From: Bacteroidota bacterium
GTDB lineage: Bacteria > Bacteroidota > Rhodothermia > JANXDC01
Assembly: GCA_025998875.1 (NCBI GenBank)
Contig: AP024675.1
Coordinates: 947,589-1,011,588, forward strand
Length of the DNA: 64,000 nt
Reading direction: 5' to 3'
How positions within the stretch are numbered: position 1 is the first letter of the stretch; every line of letters begins with the position of its first letter. Both the position numbers and the translations under genes were made by a program. A model generated the notes under the pieces. That model made no database searches. It was not told where the DNA came from and was given only the letters and a program-made list of their open reading frames with translations. Positions 25,848-34,173 of this stretch are shown piece by piece.

Positions 25848-28541
25848 ATGCAGCAGCCCGTGGTCGATACCCCCTTGATGCGCCAGTACTGGAGCATCAA
25901 GCAACGCTATCCGGGCGCGATCCTTTTGTTTCGGATCGGGGATTTTTACGAGACCTTCGGAGAGGATGCCGAGATCGCCTCACGCGTGCTGGGGATCGTG
26001 CTTACCCGGCGAGCCAATGGGGCGGCGGCCGATGTCCCCCTGGCCGGCTTTCCCTATCACGCCCTGGATACCTATCTGCCCAAGCTGGTGCGCGCTGGCT
26101 ACCGGGTGGCCATCTGTGAACAGCTGGAGGATCCCAGGCTGGCCCGCAAGGTGGTCAAGCGCGATGTGGTGGAGATCGTCACCCCCGGGGTCACCTTCAG
26201 TGAGCGTATTTTGGACCACCGGCGCAGCCATTACCTCGTAGCTGTGCACTTCGGCGAACGCCGCATTGGGTTGGCCTTTCTGGATGTCTCCACGGGCGAG
26301 TTTGCTCTGACCGAATGCGAGACGGAGCGGCAGCTCGTAGAGCAACTGGAGACGCTACAGCCGGCCGAACTGCTGGCCGACCGCAGGCATCGGGATCGCG
26401 TGCGCGCCCTGGGTGTGTCGGCCCCCGTGACCTGGCTTGAGGACTGGGTCTGGGGGTTTGCATACGCCTATCAGGTGCTCACCCGCCATTTTGGCACGCG
26501 TACGCTCAAGGGGTTCGGGGTGGAAGCCTATCAGGAGGGCATCGTCGCCGCCGGCGCCGCCCTGCATTACGCCCAGGAGACCCAGAGGGGGCACCTGGGA
26601 CACGTGCGCAAGCTCGTCGCCCAGCAAGAGGGCGAGTACATGGTGCTCGATCCGGCCACGCAGCGCAACCTGGAGCTGATCGCCCCCCTGCAGGAGGGGG
26701 GGCGCGGAGAGGGTACGCTCGTCTCCATTCTGGACCAGACTCGGACGGCCATGGGGGCGCGCTTGTTGCGCCAGTGGCTCTTGCGTCCGCTGTTGCGCCG
26801 GGAGCGCATCGAAAGTCGCCTGGAGGCCGTAGAGGAACTGCTCCGCCACCGTCGCCGGCGCGAAGCGATTCGCGAGGTGCTGGCCGAGGTGGTCGATCTG
26901 GAGCGGGTCCTCGGACGGGTCTGCACAAACCGGGCCGGTCCCCGGGATCTAGCCCAGATCCGGGATACACTGGCTCTGATACCCCGCATTCGAGATCTGC
27001 TCGAGGGGTTCTCCTCCGGTCTGCTCCGAACTGTACAGGAGGAGCTCGATCCCTGCTCGGAACTGCGGGCACATATCGCAAGGGCGCTGGTTCCCAATCC
27101 GCCGGCCACGCTCGCCGAAGGCGGCGTGATCCAGGAGGGATATCATAAGGAACTCGACGAGCTGCGCCTGCTTGTGCGGGATATCTCCTCCTGGATGGAG
27201 CGTTTTCGCGCCGAAGAGGCGGCCCGAACGGGAATCCCTTCCCTCAAGGTGGGGTATAACCGCGTATTTGGCTACTACATCGAGGTCACGAACGCCCATC
27301 GGCACAAGGTTCCCGCTGATTACATCCGCAAGCAAACCCTTACGGGCGCGGAGCGCTACATTACCCCCGCGCTCAAGGAGCAGGAGGAAAAGATCCTCAC
27401 CGCCCAGGAGCGGATGCTGGCCCTGGAGGCGGAACTGTTTCAGGCGCTTCGGCTTTCGGTGGCCGAGCAGGCCGAACCCCTGCAGCGCAACGCCCGCTTG
27501 ATCGCCCTGCTCGATGTGCTGGCCAATCTGGCCGAAATCGCCGAGCGCTATGGATATGTGCGCCCCACGGTGGATGATTCCACGGTGCTCGACATCCGAC
27601 AGGGGCGGCATCCCGTACTGGAGCGCCTTCTGCCTCCGGGACAGGCCTACGTGCCCAACGACGTGTACCTGTCGACCGAGGAGGCGCAGATCCTCATCAT
27701 CACGGGCCCCAACATGGCGGGCAAATCGGCCCTATTGCGGCAGACGGGGCTCATCGTCTTATTGGCTCAGATCGGCTCCTTCGTGCCCGCTGCTTCGGCC
27801 CGTATCGGTGTGGTAGATAAGATCTTTACCCGCGTGGGGGCCTCAGATAATCTGGCCGCCGGAGAGAGCACGTTTCTGGTCGAAATGCACGAGGCCGCCC
27901 ACATCCTGCATAACGCCACCCCTCGTTCGCTCATTCTTCTGGATGAAATCGGTCGGGGCACGAGTACCTTTGACGGGCTCTCGATCGCCTGGGCGATCGC
28001 CGAGTACCTGCATGAGACCCCCGAGGTGGCCGCGCGCACCCTTTTTGCCACCCACTACCATGAGCTGGCCGAGCTGGCTGAACGCTACGAGCGCATTCGC
28101 AACTACCACCTGCTCGTGCAGGAACAGAACGGCAAGATCGTTTTTCTGCATCGCCTGGTGCCGGGTAGTACGGATCACAGCTACGGTATCCACGTAGCCG
28201 AGATGGCCGGTGTGCCTGCCGCCGTGGTGGCCCGCGCCCGTGAGATCCTGGCCTATCTGGAAAGCAAGGAACTGGAACTCGAGGAGTTGCTTCGCCGCGG
28301 CGAGGGGTCGCTTCCGAGGCCCAGAACGACCCTCAGTCGATCGGAGGTGCGCCGCCGGCTCCGGGGACTGGATCCCCCACTCGAGGGGGTGCAGCTGTCC
28401 CTCTTCGCTCCCGATCCCCTCTGGGAGGAGATCCGGCGTGAGCTGGAGGCCATCGATCCGGCCCGTCTTACCCCCATAGAGGCGCTGCTGCGCCTTGCGG
28501 CCTGGAAGGAGCGCCTCTGCGGGGGAGGGGAAAGCAAATAG
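25848..28541 (+). CDS. mutS: DNA mismatch repair protein MutS
   Basis: An 897-residue MutS that recognises mismatches and small loops as a dimer. The mismatch-binding F33-Y34-E35 is in GDFYETF (31-37). The connector, lever and clamp follow. ABC-type ATPase motifs are GPNMAGKSAL around 620 and DEIGRGTSTFDGLSIAWA around 700. The C-terminal helix-turn-helix dimerisation segment is present (GVPAAVVARAREILAYLE), then a variable tail. The ATG at 25848 follows AAGGCG. No mutL is in the window. Its stop codon is inside the terminator-like hairpin of tRNA-Pro. Confidence 0.97.
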   Translation: MQQPVVDTPLMRQYWSIKQRYPGAILLFRIGDFYETFGEDAEIASRVLGIVLTRRANGAAADVPLAGFPYHALDTYLPKLVRAGYRVAICEQLEDPRLARKVVKRDVVEIVTPGVTFSERILDHRRSHYLVAVHFGERRIGLAFLDVSTGEFALTECETERQLVEQLETLQPAELLADRRHRDRVRALGVSAPVTWLEDWVWGFAYAYQVLTRHFGTRTLKGFGVEAYQEGIVAAGAALHYAQETQRGHLGHVRKLVAQQEGEYMVLDPATQRNLELIAPLQEGGRGEGTLVSILDQTRTAMGARLLRQWLLRPLLRRERIESRLEAVEELLRHRRRREAIREVLAEVVDLERVLGRVCTNRAGPRDLAQIRDTLALIPRIRDLLEGFSSGLLRTVQEELDPCSELRAHIARALVPNPPATLAEGGVIQEGYHKELDELRLLVRDISSWMERFRAEEAARTGIPSLKVGYNRVFGYYIEVTNAHRHKVPADYIRKQTLTGAERYITPALKEQEEKILTAQERMLALEAELFQALRLSVAEQAEPLQRNARLIALLDVLANLAEIAERYGYVRPTVDDSTVLDIRQGRHPVLERLLPPGQAYVPNDVYLSTEEAQILIITGPNMAGKSALLRQTGLIVLLAQIGSFVPAASARIGVVDKIFTRVGASDNLAAGESTFLVEMHEAAHILHNATPRSLILLDEIGRGTSTFDGLSIAWAIAEYLHETPEVAARTLFATHYHELAELAERYERIRNYHLLVQEQNGKIVFLHRLVPGSTDHSYGIHVAEMAGVPAAVVARAREILAYLESKELELEELLRRGEGSLPRPRTTLSRSEVRRRLRGLDPPLEGVQLSLFAPDPLWEEIRRELEAIDPARLTPIEALLRLAAWKERLCGGGESK

Positions 28542-28563
28542 CCCTGACCACAGGGTCAGGGCT
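28540..28563 (-). terminator. Hairpin after tRNA-Pro, overlapping the mutS stop
   Basis: AGCCCTGACC and GGTCAGGGCT form a perfect 10-bp stem with a 4-nt loop. On the reverse strand it is followed by ATTTGCTTT, a weak T-rich run, just after the tRNA 3' end. It may also slow the rightward mutS transcript. The first bases of the stem are the last bases of the mutS stop codon. Confidence 0.5.
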
Positions 28564-28567
28564 ACGT

Positions 28568-28643
<76 letters not shown>

Positions 28644-28652
28644 AACGGAGGA

Positions 28653-28684
28653 CAAAAATAGCAGGCCTGAACTTTTGCTGTCAA
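28653..28684 (-). promoter_or_regulatory. Promoter of tRNA-Pro
   Basis: On the reverse strand, TTG (28682-28684), 21 nt, then TATTTTTG (28653-28660), a full match to TAnnTTTG, 10 nt from the tRNA 5' end. The TTG overlaps the ATG of the divergent quinone-oxidoreductase-like gene. Confidence 0.7.
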
Positions 28685-29700
28685 TGCGCGCTGTCGTCGT
28701 CTCGCGATACGGTGGACCGGAGCGGCTAACGGTCGCCGACTGGCCGGAGCGTGAGCCGGGCTCGGGGGAATTGCGCGTGCGCGTGCGGGCGGCGGGGGTA
28801 AATTTTGCCGACGTATTGGCCCGAAAGGGCCTCTATCTGGGCGCCCCTCGGCCGCCGTTCGTGCCGGGTTTTGAACTGGCCGGCGAGGTCGAGGCCGTCG
28901 GGCCCGAAGTAGCCGATATGCGGGGAAGGCGCGTGCTTGCGCTCGTTCCCTTCGGGGCACAGGCCGAGCAGGTTGTGGTTCGCGCCGATTACGTCTTCCC
29001 GATCCCGGAAGAGATGCCCTTCGAGGAAGCCGCCGCGTTGCCGGTAAACTACCTCACGGCCTACTATGCCCTGGTGGAAATGGCCGCGCTGCGGGAGGGA
29101 GAATCTGTGCTCGTGCATATGGCCGCCGGTGGGGTGGGCCTGGCAGCCCTGCAGATCGCCCGTACCGTGCCCGGCGTGGAGCTCTTCGGCACAGCTTCCC
29201 CGAGCAAGCATGAGCTGTTGCGGCAATACGGGTGCCATCCCATCGACTACCGAAGTCGCGATTATGAGCAGGAGGTAAGGCAGCTAACCCGGGCAAGGGG
29301 GGTGCATGTGATCCTGGACCCTCTGGGAGGACGAGATACGGCGAAGAACTACCGTCTGCTGCGCCCCACGGGCAGGCTCATCCTCTACGGGGTAACGCGT
29401 CTTTCCCGTGGGCCCCGACGCAACGTGCTGGCCGCGCTGTGGGAATACCTGCGCATGCCCCGTTTTCATCCCCTCCGACTGATGTGGGAAAGTCGGGCCG
29501 TAATCGGACTGCACCTGGGCCGGCTCTGGAGCGAGCGGGAACGCCTGCGTCGGGCCATGGAGACGTTGCTGGTCTGGTATCGGGAGGGCCGGATTCGTCC
29601 TGTCTTGGACCGGGTGTATCCCTTCTCGGAGGCGGCTTCCGCCCACCGGCGCATCGAGGCGCGGGAAAACGTGGGTAAGATCGTTCTGGTGCCGGGATGA
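28684..29700 (+). CDS. Zinc-binding-dehydrogenase-family quinone oxidoreductase (VAT1-like MDR)
   Basis: A 338-residue medium-chain dehydrogenase/reductase of the NADPH:quinone oxidoreductase (VAT1/QOR) branch. GVNFADVLARKG and PFVPGFELAGEVEAVG are typical openings. The Rossmann motif is AAGGVGLAALQIA at about 145-157. The zinc ligands of alcohol dehydrogenases are absent, as expected for QOR types. The chosen ATG at 28684 begins MRAVVVSRYGG; a TTG 9 nt upstream would add MLS. No strong ribosome site is visible. The gene ends with ATGA overlap into the methyltransferase gene. Confidence 0.85.
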   Translation: MRAVVVSRYGGPERLTVADWPEREPGSGELRVRVRAAGVNFADVLARKGLYLGAPRPPFVPGFELAGEVEAVGPEVADMRGRRVLALVPFGAQAEQVVVRADYVFPIPEEMPFEEAAALPVNYLTAYYALVEMAALREGESVLVHMAAGGVGLAALQIARTVPGVELFGTASPSKHELLRQYGCHPIDYRSRDYEQEVRQLTRARGVHVILDPLGGRDTAKNYRLLRPTGRLILYGVTRLSRGPRRNVLAALWEYLRMPRFHPLRLMWESRAVIGLHLGRLWSERERLRRAMETLLVWYREGRIRPVLDRVYPFSEAASAHRRIEARENVGKIVLVPG

Positions 29701-30692
29701 GCGATACGGATTGGCGTAAGTTGCTTGCCCCCCTACCTGAGCTTTTTCTCGATCGTCTGCAGCAGCTCTGGGGCGAGGAAGCCCCCCGATGGGCCTGTGC
29801 GCTGTGGCAGAGGCCGCACGTTGGCTTTCGTATCAACCCGCTGCTGGCCCCTTCGGAACAGGAGGTGCTGGCAGAGCTGGAGGGTGCGGGGATCAGCGTC
29901 TTTGCCGTTCCCTGGCTTGCCGGCGCTTATCGGGTTTCGCCGACAGATCGAGATGCGCTACTGGCCTCCGAGCCCTACAGGAAAGGGTGGCTGTACGTGC
30001 AGAACCTCTCGAGCATGTTGCCCGTTGAGGCTCTGGACCCGGAGCCCGAAGACCGGGTGCTTGATCTCTGCGCCGCACCCGGGGGAAAAACACTGCAGCT
30101 AGCCGCGCGTGTGCGCAGTCCCGCCCAGGTGCTGGCTGTGGAGAAGGTGCGCGCACGCTACTACAAGCTTCGGGCCAACCTGATGCGATTCGGGGCCTCA
30201 CAGGTGCGCACCCGCTGTATGGACGGTCGGGTTGCGGGGCGCCTCTGGCCAGGGGCCTTTGCGCGTGTGCTCGTTGATGCGCCCTGCTCCAGCGAGGCGC
30301 GTTTCCGTCCGGAGGATCCGGAAACGTATCGATACTGGAGCCTGCCGAAGGTACATGCTTGGGCCCGACTCGGCGCAGCGCTTCTAGAGTCCGGTCTGCA
30401 GGCCCTCCAGCCCGGGGGACGGTTGGTATTTGCCACCTGTACGTTTGCCCCCGAGGAGAACGAGGCCGTGCTGGCCGCCGTGCTGGAGCGCCAGGGCCCG
30501 GTCGTAGAGCTCGAGCCGATTTCCTGGCCGTTCCCCAATCAGCAGCCCGGACTCCTCTCCTGGAGGGGGCGCCGTTTCCCGGAAGCGGTGCGGCTGGCCA
30601 CGCGCGTGCTGCCCACACCGGAGATGGAGGGCTTTTTTGTGGCCGTTTTGCGCAAGCGCGCCCCTGTGGGCCGGAAAAAGGGCAGGCGTTAA
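29697..30692 (+). CDS. RsmB/NOP-family RNA m5C methyltransferase (short form)
   Basis: A 331-residue SAM-dependent cytosine-C5 methyltransferase acting on rRNA or tRNA. The SAM motif LDLCAAPGGKTLQLA is at 122-136. Catalytic cysteines are C248 in TCTF (nucleophile) and C197 in DAPCSSE. It lacks the N-terminal NusB-like RNA-binding domain of true RsmB; the first ~100 residues hold the usual N1-like region only. A second, longer family member is at 43667. It overlaps the upstream gene by ATGA and shares its stop tetranucleotide (TTAA) with the flippase gene. Which nucleotide it modifies is not determinable. Confidence 0.88.
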   Translation: MSDTDWRKLLAPLPELFLDRLQQLWGEEAPRWACALWQRPHVGFRINPLLAPSEQEVLAELEGAGISVFAVPWLAGAYRVSPTDRDALLASEPYRKGWLYVQNLSSMLPVEALDPEPEDRVLDLCAAPGGKTLQLAARVRSPAQVLAVEKVRARYYKLRANLMRFGASQVRTRCMDGRVAGRLWPGAFARVLVDAPCSSEARFRPEDPETYRYWSLPKVHAWARLGAALLESGLQALQPGGRLVFATCTFAPEENEAVLAAVLERQGPVVELEPISWPFPNQQPGLLSWRGRRFPEAVRLATRVLPTPEMEGFFVAVLRKRAPVGRKKGRR

Positions 30693-32101
30693 GTGCCAGA
30701 TTCACGAGACCCCAAAGGGCGCATCCACCCCAGTAGCCAGGCGCCCAGGGTCCAGAGAAGAACCAACAGGAGCCGGAAGAGGGCATCTGCTATCAGAGAG
30801 GAAAACTGCCATTCCGTTCCCGCCCAGGCGAGCAATCCGGTCCAGATCCCTGTGCCCAGCAGCCGTCCTCCCAGAAGCCGGATCCGAACCAGGGGACGAG
30901 CTGCCCGGTACGTCCAGATCAAAAGCCCCGCGTAGGCCACGAGCGTGCTCACAGCCGCCCCCATGGGGCCCCAGAGGGGCACAAGCAAGAAGTTCAGCCC
31001 CACATTGAGCGCGGCGCTTGCGGCCAGGGCAAGGGAAACAATGCGAGAGCGAAGCGCTTCCAGCAACACGGCAGACCAGATCAGGCTCAGGCCGAAGGCG
31101 GCAAATCCCAGCCCGATCCAGGGCACAAGGGGTAGGGCGGCCCGGTAGGCCGCATCCGAGCCCATCAGGGTGAGCACCCAGGGCGAAAAGACGGAGGTGA
31201 CAAGCACGAGCGCTCCCAGAAGAAGCACGGATCCGGAGTAGACGGTCTGGGTGATGCGGGGGCGTTCTTCCCGGGGCAGGCGGTACAAGAGGGGGATCCA
31301 GGCCAGTTGCAGGGGTTGGGCCCCGAGCATGTTCACCACGCCCCCGAATCGGGCGGCTAATACGTAAAGACCCACCTCGAACTCCGGGCGCAAGGCGACC
31401 AGCACGTAGCGATCCGCCGCGTTGAGCGCCAGGCTGCCCAGCGCGCCGGCTACGAGCGGCAGGCTGAAGCGAAGCAGCCGACCTGTCCAGGTACGATCCA
31501 GAGCCGGCCAACCCCAGGGCCAGCGCCCACAGGTCAGGGCCCAGGCCACAAGCAGGCTCAGCGCGCTGGAAGCGGTATAGGAAGCGACCACGCCGGTAAG
31601 CCCCATGCGGAAGATGGCCAGGGTCAGGTAGCTCAACCCCACCAGGGTGATGAGCTTCAGGGCCAGAAGACCGGTGTACAGCCGGGCGCGACCTTCAAAG
31701 CGCAGCGCGCCCAGGATGAGGCCGAGCAATATTTCGAAGGCCACGAACAGGCACAGAAGCGCCCAGACGGGATCCCCGGTGAGCTCTACCAGCCCGGCCG
31801 CTCCCCCCAGGAGCAGGAGCGCGATCCCGATGCTCAAGGTCCAGGCTGTTCGGGCTACGATTCGACGTGCGGTCTCCTCGGCGGCGAAGCGTAGCAGGCC
31901 GGCTGAGAGCTGCAGTCCGAGCAGTACGATGCCCATCTGCGCCGTGACCTCCAGTACGCCCCACCGGCCATAGTCGGAGACGGCCAGATAGCGGCTGTTC
32001 GTATACAGGGGGAGCAGGAGCAACCCGCCGGCCTTGGCCAGCAGGTTGGCTGTTGCATACCAGACACCCTGTCCGGTCAAGCTACGGATGGGGCCGCGCA
32101 C
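30689..32101 (-). CDS. Oligosaccharide flippase family membrane protein (RfbX/MOP type)
   Basis: A 470-residue protein with about 12 hydrophobic segments, of the MOP superfamily that moves lipid-linked oligosaccharides across the inner membrane. The pattern LTGQGVWYATANLLAKAGGL near the start and paired helices throughout are typical of Wzx-like flippases. The GTG at 32101 was chosen: TGGAG lies about 8 nt upstream and the protein then opens VRGPIRSLTGQG. An ATG at 32182 would sit deep in the neighbouring glycosyltransferase. The 20-nt overlap with that gene points to a shared surface-polysaccharide role. The substrate is unknown. Confidence 0.83.
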   Translation of the reverse strand: MRGPIRSLTGQGVWYATANLLAKAGGLLLLPLYTNSRYLAVSDYGRWGVLEVTAQMGIVLLGLQLSAGLLRFAAEETARRIVARTAWTLSIGIALLLLGGAAGLVELTGDPVWALLCLFVAFEILLGLILGALRFEGRARLYTGLLALKLITLVGLSYLTLAIFRMGLTGVVASYTASSALSLLVAWALTCGRWPWGWPALDRTWTGRLLRFSLPLVAGALGSLALNAADRYVLVALRPEFEVGLYVLAARFGGVVNMLGAQPLQLAWIPLLYRLPREERPRITQTVYSGSVLLLGALVLVTSVFSPWVLTLMGSDAAYRAALPLVPWIGLGFAAFGLSLIWSAVLLEALRSRIVSLALAASAALNVGLNFLLVPLWGPMGAAVSTLVAYAGLLIWTYRAARPLVRIRLLGGRLLGTGIWTGLLAWAGTEWQFSSLIADALFRLLLVLLWTLGAWLLGWMRPLGSRESGT

Positions 32102-33167
32102 GGAGGGACTCCAGGGTTTCCAGCAGCGCCCTTTTGCGCTGGGCCAGGCTGTAGCGGCTTTTGATCCGTTCCCGGAAGGCAAGCCGTCTGTCGCCTTCGC
32201 TCTGCAGGCATTGCCGGATGGCCCGGGCGATCTCCCGGGGGTCGGGCCGAAAGACCAGCTGGCCCAGGCCTTCGATCACCTCCGGCATTCCCCCCACAGG
32301 GCTTCCTACGGGAGCGCAGCCGCAGAGCATGGCCTCGCAGACCACGTTGGGCAATCCTTCGGAGCGAGAAAGCTGGGCGTATACGGCGGTCTGCCCATAC
32401 AGGGCGGAGAGCTCTTCCCGCCTCCGGGGGGGGTCCAGGTGCAGGTTGTTCGGGGGATGCCAGCGAGCCCGAATCTCCGCGGCCACAGCGGGGGATACCC
32501 CCACGACGTGAACCGGAATGTCGGGCAGGAGGCGGGCCGCCTCGATGAGCAGATCGATCCCCTTGATGAGGGCCGTGCGCAGGCTGGAGATAAGCCCCAC
32601 GGAGAGCACGGAGGCGGGGCGAGACAGAGGACCCATGGGCCACCGATCCGGATCGTACCCCGTGGGAATGACCCGGAAGGGGGTCTTCAGGTCCGGCACA
32701 TACGCCCGCAGGCCTGTGGGCAGGACATCCGGCCAGGCCGCAAACGGGTTCTGCCCTTCGATCAGAGAGGCGGTGACGGGAAGGAGCAGCGAGGCATTGC
32801 GTACCACGAAGCGTCCCAGGGGGGCGCGCCAGCGGCTGCTGTAGACCCCGTAATGAAGCGCCGGGATGGCCTGCGCATCGGACCCCCCGATAACGACCAC
32901 GACCGGAACACGCCACATCCGGGCCAGGGCTACGGGGAGCACCATGTGGTAATCGGCAAACCAGCCGAAGACAAACCGGGCCCGAGGGAGCTTTCGCAGT
33001 AGCCAGAAAAGCTGTCTGCTCCAGGAGCGAAGGAGCTTGGTCGGGCTTTTGGGCGCGCCGAAGGCCAGCGTATGTACCCGGTAGGCCTCCGCAAGCAGGC
33101 GCTCATCATCCTCCACAAAAGCCGACCGATGCTGGTATATGAACAGCAGCTGGTCTGGACTCGACAT
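32082..33167 (-). CDS. Glycosyltransferase, GT4-like
   Basis: A 361-residue cytoplasmic GT-B glycosyltransferase. The N-terminal half holds FVFGWFADYH and VVVVIGGSDAQ. The C-terminal half has VLSVGLISSLRTALIKGIDL, then the donor-binding region SRSEGLPNVVCEAMLCGCAPVG (family E-x7-E pattern), typical of family 4. Substrate and linkage are not readable. Together with the downstream flippase (20-nt overlap) it probably belongs to exopolysaccharide, LPS or glycan assembly; no polymerase or other sugar genes are next to it in the window. Confidence 0.86.
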   Translation of the reverse strand: MSSPDQLLFIYQHRSAFVEDDERLLAEAYRVHTLAFGAPKSPTKLLRSWSRQLFWLLRKLPRARFVFGWFADYHMVLPVALARMWRVPVVVVIGGSDAQAIPALHYGVYSSRWRAPLGRFVVRNASLLLPVTASLIEGQNPFAAWPDVLPTGLRAYVPDLKTPFRVIPTGYDPDRWPMGPLSRPASVLSVGLISSLRTALIKGIDLLIEAARLLPDIPVHVVGVSPAVAAEIRARWHPPNNLHLDPPRRREELSALYGQTAVYAQLSRSEGLPNVVCEAMLCGCAPVGSPVGGMPEVIEGLGQLVFRPDPREIARAIRQCLQSEGDRRLAFRERIKSRYSLAQRKRALLETLESLRARPHP

Positions 33168-33185
33168 ACGGGCGAGGGCCTGTTC

Positions 33186-34172
33186 TTAGGCCACGGCGTT
33201 CGCAGGCAGGGAAAGAAAGCGGTGCGCGTAGCGACACAGGTCATCCAGGGCCACATTGCCCCCGCAGAGGATGAGCACCACGTGATCCCCGGGCCCGAAG
33301 CGATCCCGGAGCCGCTCCAGGGCGGCCAGCGTGCAGGAGGCCGCCGGTTCCGTGAGCACCTTGGCTCGTTCCAGAAGCCAGCGCATAGCTTCTACGGCCT
33401 CGGCATCCCGGACGACCGTGACGGATTCTAGGTATCGGCGCGCGGCCTCTAGAGCGCGCTCGCTTACGGCCGGGGCGCCCAGCGTTTTGGCGATCGAAGT
33501 GATGGCCGGCAGCTCCACCACGTGTCCGGCGCGCAGCGCCTGGGCCATGCTGTCGGCTCCTTCGGTTTCAACCCCCCATATGCGCACCTGGGGACGGAGG
33601 GTTTTAATGGCCGTGGCCACCCCGGTCATGAGCCCACCCCCGCCAATGCTGATGAAGACGTCGGTCATTTGAGGCACCTCTTCAAGCAGTTCCAGCCCCA
33701 GGGTGCCCTGACCGGCCATGACCCAGCGATCATCGAAGGGATGCACGTATACCCAGCCCTCGGCACGGTACTGTTCGGCCCGCGCGAAGGCGTCTGCGAT
33801 CGTTGGGGTCAGCTCTACCTCGGCTCCGTAGCTGCGGGTGGCCTCCAGGTAATTGTGGGGGGTGTTGCTGGGCATGAGGATGCGGGCGCGGATGCCCAGC
33901 ATCCGTGCGGCGTAGGCCACAGCCTGTGCATGGTTGCCCCCGCTGGTGGCCACCACGCCCCGGGCGCGTTCGGCCTCCGAGAGCAACAGCATCCGATTAA
34001 AGGCGCCCCGCACCTTGAAGGCGCCCGTTTTCTGAAAGAGCTCCAGTTTCAGATACACGTTTGTGCCGAAACGATCCGATAAGCCCTGATTGCGCTGGAC
34101 CGGCGTTCGGTGCACAAACGGCGCAATACGCGCCCGTGCCTGTTGGATGTCCTCCAGTGTCGGCAGATCCAT
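33186..34172 (-). CDS. Threonine/serine dehydratase-type PLP enzyme
   Basis: A 328-residue fold-type II PLP enzyme. K53 in TGAFKVRGAFN forms the Schiff base, SGGNHAQAVA binds the substrate carboxylate, and GGGGLMTG holds the PLP phosphate. It lacks the C-terminal regulatory ACT-like domain of biosynthetic IlvA, so a catabolic threonine ammonia-lyase or serine racemase/dehydratase is likely. The ATG at 34172 has AGGAGA 10 nt upstream, inside the 3' end of the dipeptidase gene. It follows that gene with a 1-nt gap, so the two are co-transcribed. Confidence 0.87.
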   Translation of the reverse strand: MDLPTLEDIQQARARIAPFVHRTPVQRNQGLSDRFGTNVYLKLELFQKTGAFKVRGAFNRMLLLSEAERARGVVATSGGNHAQAVAYAARMLGIRARILMPSNTPHNYLEATRSYGAEVELTPTIADAFARAEQYRAEGWVYVHPFDDRWVMAGQGTLGLELLEEVPQMTDVFISIGGGGLMTGVATAIKTLRPQVRIWGVETEGADSMAQALRAGHVVELPAITSIAKTLGAPAVSERALEAARRYLESVTVVRDAEAVEAMRWLLERAKVLTEPAASCTLAALERLRDRFGPGDHVVLILCGGNVALDDLCRYAHRFLSLPANAVA

Positions 34173-34173
34173 C

